DNA from: CAZPDM01 sp964585305
GTDB taxonomy: Bacteria > Planctomycetota > Uabimicrobiia > Uabimicrobiales > JABWCH01
Reading direction: 5' to 3'
Assembly (NCBI GenBank): GCA_964585305.1
Contig: CAZPDM010000070.1
Location: 1-24,031, forward strand
DNA length: 24,031 nucleotides
Shown here one piece after another: positions 1-8,419 of the stretch; the stretch's first letter is position 1; every line of letters starts with the position of its first letter. Position numbers and translations under genes: made by a program. The notes under the pieces are model-generated. The model was not told where the DNA came from, did not search any database, and was given only the letters and a program-made list of their open reading frames with translations.

Positions 1-15
1 TTTTTTATTCTATAG

Positions 16-672
16 CTATTTTTCTTTTGCTTGTACAATAAATGCTAGGCCGTCTTTTAAGAAGACTTTGGCGGTTGGTTGTTCTAGTTTATTGCTAATT
101 GCTAGTGTTGGGCCGCGTTGGAGGGTGGCGTGGGAAAGTGGCCAGTGGAAGCCTTCAAGATTGAGTTCTGTGATAGTTTTTGTAATGGGGATGATTGAGA
201 CTGTATCGCCGGGTTTTCCTGAGATTTCAACGGGTGAGCTTGGAGTAAGGAGTTGGACAGTATGCCAAGGGTTGATAAGTATAGCATTTGCGCCTTTTTC
301 ATAAGCGTATTCTAGGAGAAATAGATTTCCCAGTGTATGATCCAACCGACTGCCAATACCGCCTAGAATTAGTATTTGCTGAGGATGTTGAGTAATTGCT
401 ATATCTAAAGCGATTTCTGTATCTGTAGAATCTTTATCGCAAGAATATTTTCGAATAGGAATATTATTTTGCTCTGCCCATTGCCATGCAGCATTACCAA
501 CAGAGTCGCCATCGCCTACCCATAAATCTGGGATGATATTCAGTGTATAAAACACATTTAATCCGGCGTCTGCTGCGATTTTATAATTTGTATTTTCTAA
601 ATATTGGCGATAAAAATTATATTCATCAGGAAGGCTTCCCGCTGCCATAATAGAAATTTTTTGTAACGACAT
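16..672 (-). CDS. Thiamine pyrophosphokinase
   Basis: Transfers pyrophosphate from ATP to thiamine to make thiamine diphosphate in the cytoplasm. The 218-residue length fits the family. Visible family motifs are DAGLN (35-39), PDLWVGDGDS (48-57), DKDSTDTEIAL (79-89) and GGIGSRLDHTLGN (104-116). These correspond to the acidic metal/nucleotide site and the thiamine-side RLDH motif. The ATG start at 672 lies 12 nt after the ubiB-like stop, so the gene is probably the last of the cyclase-UbiB-TPK unit. Bacterial forms are often called thiN; I leave the symbol blank because naming varies. No biosynthetic thi genes are nearby, which fits a salvage role (inference). Confidence 0.9.
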   Translation of the reverse strand: MSLQKISIMAAGSLPDEYNFYRQYLENTNYKIAADAGLNVFYTLNIIPDLWVGDGDSVGNAAWQWAEQNNIPIRKYSCDKDSTDTEIALDIAITQHPQQILILGGIGSRLDHTLGNLFLLEYAYEKGANAILINPWHTVQLLTPSSPVEISGKPGDTVSIIPITKTITELNLEGFHWPLSHATLQRGPTLAISNKLEQPTAKVFLKDGLAFIVQAKEK

Positions 673-684
673 AGTTTTTCCTTT

Positions 685-2376
685 TTACAAACTTCCTGAA
701 CGAATGATAGAAGCAATAAGCCAAAGTATCATTATTCCTGCAATAATATATCCAATGATTCCTATTAAAGATAAATCAGCATATTGTGGCCCAACCGAAG
801 TTTTTATAAGCAGGCTGGAACCCAAGATAATAGAGGCTAAAACAATACTAAAAGAAAGTCTGTTGGCTATTCTATGGAAGTCTCGCAAATACTTATCCAT
901 GTTGTCATGCGCAATATTCATGCGCATATTGCCACCTTTAAGCATTCGCAATATTTCTTTGATTTCCGTAGGCAATTTTTGGAGAAGAGAAAAAGATGTC
1001 CAAAGATTAAACATCAAACCATTGATAAGTTTTTTAGGCGAAAGTTTTTCTTTTACAATAAAAGAAACATGTGGGGCTAATGCACGCGCAAGGTTAAAAT
1101 CTGGGTCCAGCTCTTTTGCTAGTGTTGTTGTCATTACTAATGATTTTCCTAGCAAAACAAAATCCCGCGGAAAAATGATCTTGTGATTCCGACCAACTTG
1201 GATAATATCTTGGAATGCTTTTGCCATATCAATATGATAAAAAGGTGTATTAAAATATTTGTCAAGTAGTTCCAAAATATCTGTTTTTAAATCCCTGCGA
1301 TTGAATTGATTGCTATGAAAAACTCCAATATCTGCATATACTTCAATAATCGTATCCAGATCATTTTTCATAAGTGCTATAATTGTTGTTGCGAGTTGGC
1401 TCTTAAGTTCTTCTGAAAGATGTCCCACCATTCCAAAATCGACTAGACAAATTTTTCCATCTTTTCCCACAAGAATATTTCCGGGGTGTGGATCTGCATG
1501 AAACATTCCCCAAACAAAATACTGTTTGGTAAATGAGGCAATTAAATTACGAGCTAGTACTTTTAAATCAATTCCCATTTTTTGAAGTTTTTTATATTCC
1601 CCAATGTTTATTCCATGCAATTTTTCTAATGTGATAACGCGATGAGTTGTATATTTCCAATATACTCTTGGAGAAATAATGTAAGACTCATCTTTCAAAA
1701 GTGTATGAAATTTTTCCGTATAAGCAGCTTCTGCCGTAAAATCCATTTCTCTTTGGATGGTACGAGCAAACTCATCGACTACAACAATAGGCTGTAAAAT
1801 TCGCAATTCTTCAACATATTTCTCTGCCAATTCTGCTAAAAATCGTAAAATAGCAATATCTGTCTCAATAATTTTTTCAATACCAGGACGCTTTACTTTT
1901 ATGATAACATCTTGCCCGTCTTGCAATGTTGCACAATGAACTTGACCAATAGAACCAGAGGCCAAAACTTTTTGATCAAAAAACAAAAACAATTTTTCAA
2001 TAGGGCTTTGGAATTCTTGTGCTATAACTGCCTTAGCCTGCTCTACAGGAAAAGGAGGAACACGATCCTGTAAAAGTTTAAATTCATTGACGAACTCTTG
2101 AGAAAGAATATCGGGTCTTCCAGAGAGAATTTGGCCTAGTTTAACAAATGTTGGCCCGAGTTCCTGCAAAACCATTCGAGCACGTACTGCAGCAGAATCT
2201 TCCATTAAATATGGTGGAACTTGCATTAAAATTCCTATATTGCGAAGATTAGGAATATAGGTTGCAAGATGAAGCCTAGCAACTAAATGACCGAATCCGT
2301 GTTTGGTAAGGACTTGAATAATTTGTTTGATTCGCATCAAATTGCGATAGGTGCGAGTAATATTAAGGATTTTCAT
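685..2376 (-). CDS. UbiB/ABC1 (AarF) family protein kinase-like protein
   Basis: Atypical kinase/ATPase family associated with quinone and isoprenoid lipid metabolism at membranes. Residues are counted from the ATG at 2376. The family KxGQ signature is in FVKLGQILSGRPDILS (about 77-92), the Ala/Gly-rich nucleotide loop is ASGSIGQVH (139-147), the Lys-containing strand is VIIKVKRPG, the catalytic-loop equivalent is HADPHPGN (293-300) and the metal motif is VDFG (312-315). Two hydrophobic segments lie near the C terminus (about 506-560), as in many UbiB proteins. The frame stays open to a TTG at 2418, but that codon sits inside a hairpin. The ATG matches the usual family start (TYRNLMRIKQ...), though its only SD-like AGGA is 14 nt away. 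The exact start is therefore uncertain. No quinone pathway genes are adjacent. Confidence 0.88.
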   Translation of the reverse strand: MKILNITRTYRNLMRIKQIIQVLTKHGFGHLVARLHLATYIPNLRNIGILMQVPPYLMEDSAAVRARMVLQELGPTFVKLGQILSGRPDILSQEFVNEFKLLQDRVPPFPVEQAKAVIAQEFQSPIEKLFLFFDQKVLASGSIGQVHCATLQDGQDVIIKVKRPGIEKIIETDIAILRFLAELAEKYVEELRILQPIVVVDEFARTIQREMDFTAEAAYTEKFHTLLKDESYIISPRVYWKYTTHRVITLEKLHGINIGEYKKLQKMGIDLKVLARNLIASFTKQYFVWGMFHADPHPGNILVGKDGKICLVDFGMVGHLSEELKSQLATTIIALMKNDLDTIIEVYADIGVFHSNQFNRRDLKTDILELLDKYFNTPFYHIDMAKAFQDIIQVGRNHKIIFPRDFVLLGKSLVMTTTLAKELDPDFNLARALAPHVSFIVKEKLSPKKLINGLMFNLWTSFSLLQKLPTEIKEILRMLKGGNMRMNIAHDNMDKYLRDFHRIANRLSFSIVLASIILGSSLLIKTSVGPQYADLSLIGIIGYIIAGIMILWLIASIIRSGSL

Positions 2377-2400
2377 TTTTTGTAGAAAATTCCTGAGATC

Positions 2401-2442
2401 TAAGACTAGCTTAAGCAAATATCTCTGCTTATGCTAGTCTTA
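2401..2442. other. Hairpin between cyclase and ubiB-like genes
   Basis: Arms at 2401-2416 and 2427-2442 pair over 16 positions with one T-T mismatch (outer 10 bp TAAGACTAGC / GCTAGTCTTA, inner 5 bp TAAGC / GCTTA). The loop is 10 nt. There is no T-tract after it on either strand, so it is not a standard intrinsic terminator. It may be an mRNA processing or stability element, or may sequester the TTG at 2418. Confidence 0.6.
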
Positions 2443-2449
2443 TCTAAGA

Positions 2450-4654
2450 TTATGTTGTTATGGTTATTTCAAAGTTTTGTTGAGGAAAAACTCGAAGAAA
2501 GAAATTCAATACTTCATCCGGGGCTTCCACAATTTCACCTTCTACTTGAAAAAATTCATCCTGATTATGTTTCTTTGTTTCACATTTTTTGCAAAGAAAT
2601 TTTACTGGTTGGTTTGGCGCAATATCAGGAATATCTATATTAAAGCTATATGTGTTACTTATTTGAATATCTGGATTAGGTTCTATATTTAAAATAACTT
2701 GCTTAGCGTCGAAAAATTCTATCAAGCCTTCCCATTTCTTTTCGGAATCGAATTTAGTCGGAATTACGATTGGCAAAAACATAATTTCGCGATTTTCGTG
2801 GATGTCATATAATCCAACAATCCCATAAATTTGAATAAGGCGATCAATCCCTTTAACCTTGGTAGGAGTCAATTCTACATAACGTAGTACATTTTTCACT
2901 TCAGCAAAAATATTATCACTAATTAAAATTTGATTTCGACTGGTTAAAGTTTCTACGCGTGAAGCCAAATTAACAGGAGGCCCAATAACAGTATATTCCA
3001 TACGTTTGGGAGAACCCATATTTCCCACAACAACAGATCCTGTATTGATGCCAATTCCCATTTTTAAAAGACTACGTCCAATTGCGCGTTGATAAATATT
3101 AAAATAAAACATTTCACGTTGCATTAAAAGAGAGGCTTTTACAGATCGTAAAGAATCTTCAACATGTCCAATAGGTAAGCCCCAGATTGCCATAATAGCA
3201 TCGCCAATAAATTTATCAAGAGTTCCACCAGTGGCAAAAATAATATCAACCATACGCGAAAAATAATCGTTAAGAATCGCAACGACAGCCTCTGCTCCAA
3301 CATTTTCTGTCATTTTAGTAAATCCACGCAAATCACTAAATAAAATAGCTGCTTTCTTCAATTCACCACCAATTTCTAAAGTAATTTGCTTTTTAACAAC
3401 TTGCTCGACTAATTCTGGAGAAAGATATCTTTGCAGATGCCCACGTGTTTCAACTTCCCGTTGAATTTCTTGAATCAATTTAGCATTTTCAATGGCAATT
3501 GCAGCTTGTCCTGCAATACCTGTTAATAGTTCAAGATTATCTTGATTAAACTCTTCAGATTTTTTTGTAGAATCAATATGGAGAACACCTAGTAAATCTT
3601 TTTTAGAAATTAAAGGAACGCTCATTGCAGAACGAATTCCTTGGCTAATAATACTCATAGATTCTGCTAAACGTTCATCAACTAAAGCATCTGTAGTTAA
3701 TAATGAGACTTGTTCTTCTACTACACGATCTAAAATTGTTTTAGAAATCTTCAGACCTTCCTCATCTGATTCATCTTGATTTCGAATTTTTATAACCGAG
3801 CTGCGAAGTTCTTTTGCTTCTTTATCATATAATAAAATTGCTCCACGTTCGGCAGGAATATATTGAAAAACTTCGTCCAAAATTATAGTAAGCAATTCTT
3901 GTAAATTTAATGTAGAACTGATCGCGCCATTTACTTTATATATAATACGTAATTTATTATTAGCTTTTTCTATCTCTGTAATATTTCGAAGTTCTTCAAC
4001 GCTCATTAAAAATGAATGCTGGGCGTCAAATTTTAACTCTGCTCTTGTTCTTTGAAAGTCAGATTTTCCTTCAGTTAATACTGCTTGTTGAGGAATATAT
4101 GGTTCTTGCGGAACAAAATTTCTTCTCATACATGTATTAACAGAATCTGGAGAAGTCCCTTTAGTTAATGCTTCATTTGGTGTATTTAATAGATTTTCAA
4201 TGTTAGCAGCAATATTTGGACTAGATTCTACTTCTGGAGTATAATGATAAAGATTTCGAAACATAAATACAGCATCTGCAATACGAATAGAATCTTTATC
4301 ATTTAAATCTGTTTTAGTAATAAGATGATCGTTAACAAAAGTCCCATTACCACTTTGTAAATCTTCAATCATATATTGGCCGTTTGAGCAATATATCATT
4401 GCATGACGGCGAGATGCCTTACGCTCACTTAAATGGATTGTGTTTGTTGTTCCACGGCCTAATGTGGTGGGGTCTTCAACTATAAACTCTTGTCCGCGTT
4501 GTTCGCCTTGGAGCATGACAATACGAGGATAATATTTTTTTTCTGATTCCAATTTATGAATCTGGTAACAAACTAAGCAATTTACTTGGTTATTAGCAGG
4601 ATATTTTTTTACAATAATAGGACTTTTGCAATGTTGGCAATAGACGGTAAACAT
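2450..4654 (-). CDS. Class III adenylate cyclase with zinc-ribbon, FHA and GAF domains
   Basis: A 734-residue soluble signalling enzyme predicted to make cAMP from ATP. Domains in order are: a zinc ribbon with CxxC pairs at Cys6/9 and Cys26/29; FHA (about 45-133) with phosphothreonine-site features GRG (66-68), SRRHA (81-85) and GNGTFVN (102-108); a linker; GAF (about 250-395); a class III cyclase domain (about 430-620); and a 110-residue C-terminal region with another CxxC (CKKC) and no recognised family. Catalytic features are metal Asp441 (FSDLRGFT) and Asp485 (KFIGDA), adenine-specifying Lys481 with Thr555 (MEYTVIG), and transition-state Asn562/Arg566 (VNLASR). The Lys/Thr pair is typical of class IIIb cyclases, a group that includes bicarbonate-stimulated members. 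It appears to be the first gene of the unit leading into the UbiB-like and TPK genes. The FHA and GAF domains imply phosphoprotein and small-ligand input. Confidence 0.9.
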   Translation of the reverse strand: MFTVYCQHCKSPIIVKKYPANNQVNCLVCYQIHKLESEKKYYPRIVMLQGEQRGQEFIVEDPTTLGRGTTNTIHLSERKASRRHAMIYCSNGQYMIEDLQSGNGTFVNDHLITKTDLNDKDSIRIADAVFMFRNLYHYTPEVESSPNIAANIENLLNTPNEALTKGTSPDSVNTCMRRNFVPQEPYIPQQAVLTEGKSDFQRTRAELKFDAQHSFLMSVEELRNITEIEKANNKLRIIYKVNGAISSTLNLQELLTIILDEVFQYIPAERGAILLYDKEAKELRSSVIKIRNQDESDEEGLKISKTILDRVVEEQVSLLTTDALVDERLAESMSIISQGIRSAMSVPLISKKDLLGVLHIDSTKKSEEFNQDNLELLTGIAGQAAIAIENAKLIQEIQREVETRGHLQRYLSPELVEQVVKKQITLEIGGELKKAAILFSDLRGFTKMTENVGAEAVVAILNDYFSRMVDIIFATGGTLDKFIGDAIMAIWGLPIGHVEDSLRSVKASLLMQREMFYFNIYQRAIGRSLLKMGIGINTGSVVVGNMGSPKRMEYTVIGPPVNLASRVETLTSRNQILISDNIFAEVKNVLRYVELTPTKVKGIDRLIQIYGIVGLYDIHENREIMFLPIVIPTKFDSEKKWEGLIEFFDAKQVILNIEPNPDIQISNTYSFNIDIPDIAPNQPVKFLCKKCETKKHNQDEFFQVEGEIVEAPDEVLNFFLRVFPQQNFEITITT

Positions 4655-4758
4655 ACGATCTTAGCTACCTTAAAAAAATTGTCAGTAACTTAAGCAACAG
4701 ATAAAACACTTGTTGTAAAAAATGAATGATAAAGCAAATATTACATCGCAAAATAAAA

Positions 4759-4788
4759 ACTATATATAATCTTTAAATAGTATATCAA
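4759..4788 (-). promoter_or_regulatory. Candidate sigma70-type promoter for the cyclase operon
   Basis: Reading the minus strand, TTGATA (4788-4783) is followed after 18 nt by TATAGT (4764-4759), each 5/6 to consensus. It would leave a leader of roughly 100 nt before the cyclase ATG at 4654. The whole divergent gap 4655-4935 is very AT-rich, so chance matches are likely. Confidence 0.35.
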
Positions 4789-4841
4789 ATAAAAGCTTTT
4801 TTGTCAAAGATAATTCTCGTTAAAAAATATAGGAAAATAGA

Positions 4842-4847
4842 TTGACA
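4842..4847 (+). promoter_or_regulatory. Candidate -35 box (TTGACA) upstream of the solute-binding protein
   Basis: A perfect TTGACA lies in the divergent gap, 89 nt before the TTG start at 4936. The -10 is unclear: AAAATT at the ideal 17-nt spacing is poor, and TAAAAT (4871-4876) is 23 nt away. I see no other feature in 4655-4935. Confidence 0.25.
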
Positions 4848-4922
4848 AACAGCAAAAAATTTGGAAAATTTAAAATAAAAATATTTTGTAATTTATAGAT
4901 TAGCAACTTAGATTTCCGTATT

Positions 4923-4929
4923 AAAGGAG
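4923..4929 (+). promoter_or_regulatory. Shine-Dalgarno site that fixes a TTG start
   Basis: AAAGGAG lies 6 nt before the TTG at 4936. The first in-frame ATG is 17 codons later, in the middle of the signal peptide, so the SD and the signal peptide both support the TTG start. Confidence 0.75.
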
Positions 4930-4935
4930 TGAACC

Positions 4936-6717
4936 TTGTTATTTCAGATATCTTACACATTTCTTTTACTTGTAATTTTTTCTAATATGATCTTTTCGCA
5001 AACTGCAACAGATACTAAAACAGAAATCCCTACTTTAATGTATGCTGAGATACGACTGCCATATCGAGAAGCTAATAATCAGATAATTCCCGCCAGTCCT
5101 TCTGGTCCATATAAAGCAGAATCAAGTGAGGAAAAACGTTTACTCAATCTATTATATCCTACCATTACAACCTATTCAAGATTTTTAGGACGTGGGGATA
5201 ATGTTCCAGCTCCTTCATTATGCGATGTAAAACTTCAACAGAGTAGTGGAGACGATAAAATTTACATAGAATTGAGGATAAAGCCTCAAGCATATTGGAG
5301 GCAACCTGTAGAAGATACCAAAAATAGAATTATTCATCAAGATATTATCCATACAATTGACTATTTACGAAAATGGTCAAATCCCAATCGACAACGTGCA
5401 TTAGGTGCTTTTTTTTCAGACAATGTTGAAATTAAAGCATCTGGAATTGATCAAGATACAGTGCTTATTCGAATGAATTCTGGTAGCCAAGGTGTGCATT
5501 TCCCAAAAATGGATGAATGGGCAGTACGAGCATTTTTTAGTACTTTCCATATTTTGCCTACACAAAGACTTAAAAATCCTCAAACGGCAGGATTATACTC
5601 TTTTAAAGAGTTAAATCGTAGCCGTAAAGAAATTATTCTCGAAAAAAATCCTTTGAATTTTCATTGGCAAGAAAGCGAGAAGCAATCGCCACAACTTATT
5701 GTTGTAAAAGAATTAAGCGATCGACTTCAAAAACTAATTTCTGGAGATGTTGACTTAGTTCCGGAAGTGGGAGCAACTACTCTTTTCCGTACAGAATTAC
5801 AAAATGAATTTCAAATTTTATATTCCCCTACTTCTTCCTTTTACTATATTGGATTTAACGATAGCTCAAATTCCCAAGCTATGCAAAGACTTTTGCAAGA
5901 CCCATCCTTAAAAAAGATGGCAGGAAATATGGATTGGTTTACTTTATTGAAACGAAGCTATGAAGGCATAGATTTTGAAACAAAATATGCTATTCGCAAT
6001 AATAATTTTAACAAAGATGCAGAAGTTTTAGATGGCCCATTTGATAGTTCTTCTCCTGTAGAATTAGCTTATAATGAAGAAACTGAGTTAGAAGAAGATG
6101 CTCGTAAAGAAAAAATATCTACTCAACAAACTCATGCTGCGCAAAATTGTTTACAATCTACGGATCGTCCAGGAATAGTTGCTAATTCTAGGATACAACG
6201 TGTTATTGGGATGAAAAAATGGAGCATTATTTACCAAGATTTTTCTAAATTTAGCCCGGAACTTAAAGATATTGCTGATGGTTTTGCTGCAAAATTACAG
6301 CAGTTGGGAGTTACACCAGCGCAAATCGAAGTTAATGGAGTACGTAGTTTAGGGCAATGGCAGTTTTTGATTAAACGTGGGCAGTTTGATTTTGTGGTAG
6401 CATATTTTGATTATGGACAGGATTATGACATTAGTGATTTTGTGATGTCAGAAGGCTCAGCTAATTATGTAAAATTTAATTCCCGAACTATTGTCCGCTA
6501 TTTTCAAGAATTCCAACGGACTCAAGATCCTGGGACACGTGTGGCTTCTCTCACACAAGTACATAAAGTTTTGCGAGATGATTTTCCTGGTATATTTATT
6601 CTAGCTCCAGTAAAATTTACAGTATATAATCAAAAGAAAATCAAAAGATTGTATGCAGATGATAACTTTTTCTTCAGTCGTGTTCACCAATGGCAGCTCA
6701 ATAGCAGCAGTAAATAG
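4936..6717 (+). CDS. Extracellular solute-binding protein, family 5 (peptide/nickel type)
   Basis: A 593-residue exported binding protein of the SBP_bac_5/DppA-OppA fold, expected to bind oligopeptides or similar ligands outside the cytoplasmic membrane. Residues 1-22 form a signal peptide (hydrophobic stretch FLLLVIFSNMIFSQ). There is no lipobox Cys. Family-like segments are LLNLLYP near the N terminus, HQDIIHTIDYL (the aedV region), AGLYSFKELN followed by the Glu-Lys-Asn-Pro element, LISGDVDLVPE, and IGFNDSS. Translation begins at TTG (see the SD entry). An acidic, low-complexity insertion at about 370-400 (ETELEEDARKEK) is unusual for the family. No permease or ATPase gene is next to it, so any transporter partner is elsewhere, or the protein acts as a sensor. 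The ligand cannot be read from the sequence. Confidence 0.8.
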   Translation: MLFQISYTFLLLVIFSNMIFSQTATDTKTEIPTLMYAEIRLPYREANNQIIPASPSGPYKAESSEEKRLLNLLYPTITTYSRFLGRGDNVPAPSLCDVKLQQSSGDDKIYIELRIKPQAYWRQPVEDTKNRIIHQDIIHTIDYLRKWSNPNRQRALGAFFSDNVEIKASGIDQDTVLIRMNSGSQGVHFPKMDEWAVRAFFSTFHILPTQRLKNPQTAGLYSFKELNRSRKEIILEKNPLNFHWQESEKQSPQLIVVKELSDRLQKLISGDVDLVPEVGATTLFRTELQNEFQILYSPTSSFYYIGFNDSSNSQAMQRLLQDPSLKKMAGNMDWFTLLKRSYEGIDFETKYAIRNNNFNKDAEVLDGPFDSSSPVELAYNEETELEEDARKEKISTQQTHAAQNCLQSTDRPGIVANSRIQRVIGMKKWSIIYQDFSKFSPELKDIADGFAAKLQQLGVTPAQIEVNGVRSLGQWQFLIKRGQFDFVVAYFDYGQDYDISDFVMSEGSANYVKFNSRTIVRYFQEFQRTQDPGTRVASLTQVHKVLRDDFPGIFILAPVKFTVYNQKKIKRLYADDNFFFSRVHQWQLNSSSK

Positions 6718-6723
6718 TGCGCT

Positions 6724-6770
6724 AAAAACAAAAAAACAAGTTAAAAAACTTAACTTGTTTTTTTGTTTTT
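6724..6770. terminator. Bidirectional intrinsic terminator
   Basis: A perfect 21-bp inverted repeat (6724-6744 and 6750-6770) with a 5-nt loop. Runs of A on one arm and T on the other give U-tracts in both directions. It lies between two convergent genes, with stops at 6717 and 6771. Confidence 0.9.
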
Positions 6771-7505
6771 TTAACGTCCTTTTTCTAAACGTGCAGCAAG
6801 TTTAGGATCAAAACCTTTTTCAATAATTTTTTTCTGAGTAGTTGCTAAATCATATTTAAGACGATGATATGTAATATTATGGTTGTCAATATCAAATATT
6901 GCACAGGAAGCTAAAGGACATTGATCACGTGGTTGGCCTACGCTACCAGTATTAACAAGATATGCAAATCGTTTATCTAACTGGATCGTTTTTGTTTGAT
7001 GAATATCTGTAATAATATCTTTTGAAGATATAATATAGGGTAAATGCGTATGCCCATAAAAACATATTGCAACATGTGGACGATCGCGTTTTAATATACT
7101 GATATTACTTCGTGCAATTTGTAGAGAATTGATATATTCATCTTTATGTCTAGGTGAACCGTGTACAAAAAGAAAAATGTCTTGCCAAATTCGTTCTTCC
7201 GGCAAGGAAGAAATAAAATCCATTTGATCTGGAGAAAGCACTTTACGTGTATATTCAATAGCATAACGAGTTTCTGAACGAATGACAGCATCTACTTCTC
7301 CAGAAGTAAATCGATCATGATTTCCACTGATGCACAAAACTTCACGTTCTCGAAGGAGATCAATACATTCGCCAGGATTGGTGTTATATCCTACAATATC
7401 ACCGAGGCAAAAAATTTGATCCACCTTTTCTCGATTCATAAGATCTAAAACAACAGTTAAGGCTTCAAGATTAGCATGTATATCGCCAAAAATTCCTAAT
7501 TTCAT
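6771..7505 (-). CDS. Metallophosphoesterase of the calcineurin-like/YfcE type
   Basis: A 244-residue cytoplasmic phosphoesterase binding two metals. All fold motifs are visible: GDIHAN (7-12), LGDIVGY, GNHD, HGSP, GHTH and the closing NTGSVGQPRD. The order matches the Metallophos_2 family, whose members act on phosphodiesters, phosphoproteins or diadenosine polyphosphates. The substrate cannot be told from sequence. It is the last gene of the xseB-ispA-nadK operon, 30 nt after nadK, and its stop codon abuts the shared terminator. There is no signal peptide. Confidence 0.88.
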   Translation of the reverse strand: MKLGIFGDIHANLEALTVVLDLMNREKVDQIFCLGDIVGYNTNPGECIDLLREREVLCISGNHDRFTSGEVDAVIRSETRYAIEYTRKVLSPDQMDFISSLPEERIWQDIFLFVHGSPRHKDEYINSLQIARSNISILKRDRPHVAICFYGHTHLPYIISSKDIITDIHQTKTIQLDKRFAYLVNTGSVGQPRDQCPLASCAIFDIDNHNITYHRLKYDLATTQKKIIEKGFDPKLAARLEKGR

Positions 7506-7535
7506 AATTTTTCCATCAAAAAATTTTTTTGCCTG

Positions 7536-8405
7536 TTAAGGGAATAAAGCATTCTTCATATTAAAATTAGCTTCTCCCCAAGTTAATTTTTCCTGTAATA
7601 CACGATAAAAACTGCGATTGTTATTTTGAATAAGATGAAAGCTTTCTTGGGAACGAGAAATCTTTACTTGATCGTTGTTTTGAAGAGACAAATTTATTTG
7701 ACCATCTAAACTTAAAACTACTGATTCTTTAGAAGTAGCAAGAATTCTTATTTTTATAAAATGATGCATTCCGACAACTAAAGGGCGTAAAGTAAGTAAA
7801 TGGGGACAAATAGGAGTAATAACAAATGCAGAAAAATTAGGAGAAATAATTGGGCCACCTGCAGATAAGGAATATGCTGTAGAACCTACAGGAGTAGCTA
7901 TAATAATACCATCACCGCCATAAGTAGTAATTTCTTCGTTATCAATGAATAAAGTTGTGTATAACATACGGGCAATATCTGTTATTTTTATTACGGCATC
8001 ATTGACAGCTAAACTCGAGTATATAACTTCTCTATCTCTTTCTACTTCACAATTCAACATCATCCTAGAAACAATAGAATTATTGCCGCTTAGTATGCTT
8101 GGAATTTGTTCAAAAAATTCTGATAAATTAAATTCCGTCAAAAATCCTAGTCTTCCAAAATTTACTCCAATAATAGGAATATTCGTTTTTGCAATAGATC
8201 GGGCAGTTGCAATCAGTAATCCATCTCCTCCAAATACCATGATGAAATCTGTTTGATCGGGGCAGAGAGAGCTTAATTCTTCTGCTTTGTCATACCAACC
8301 AGAAATCTCCCCATGTTTTTCAAGCCATGAACGTATTTCTGGCAGACATCTTTGGACTTCGGACTTACGAATATCCGCTATTACAACAATTCGTTTAATG
8401 GCCAT
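7536..8405 (-). CDS. nadK: NAD kinase
   Basis: Phosphorylates NAD to NADP in the cytoplasm. At 289 residues it has the normal family length. Motifs are GGDG (59-62), which carries the catalytic Asp61, GVNFGRLGFLTE, NDAVI, and the NAD-binding block GGDGIIIATPVGSTAYS followed by SAGGPIISP. LRPLVV and a late LDGQ strand follow. The ATG at 8405 lies 14 nt after the prenyl synthase stop, in a compact operon. NadK supplies NADPH for isoprenoid synthesis, which makes the pairing with ispA sensible (inference). Confidence 0.95.
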   Translation of the reverse strand: MAIKRIVVIADIRKSEVQRCLPEIRSWLEKHGEISGWYDKAEELSSLCPDQTDFIMVFGGDGLLIATARSIAKTNIPIIGVNFGRLGFLTEFNLSEFFEQIPSILSGNNSIVSRMMLNCEVERDREVIYSSLAVNDAVIKITDIARMLYTTLFIDNEEITTYGGDGIIIATPVGSTAYSLSAGGPIISPNFSAFVITPICPHLLTLRPLVVGMHHFIKIRILATSKESVVLSLDGQINLSLQNNDQVKISRSQESFHLIQNNNRSFYRVLQEKLTWGEANFNMKNALFP

Positions 8406-8419
8406 AGATAATCTCGATG

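Noticed and set aside
704..1186. Plus-strand 160-codon frame opposite the ubiB-like gene
   Set aside because: Antisense shadow with no family features; ubiB motifs on the other strand are unambiguous.
4791..4800. Palindrome AAAAGCTTTT in the cyclase/binding-protein gap
   Set aside because: Too short and AT-biased to support a regulatory claim.
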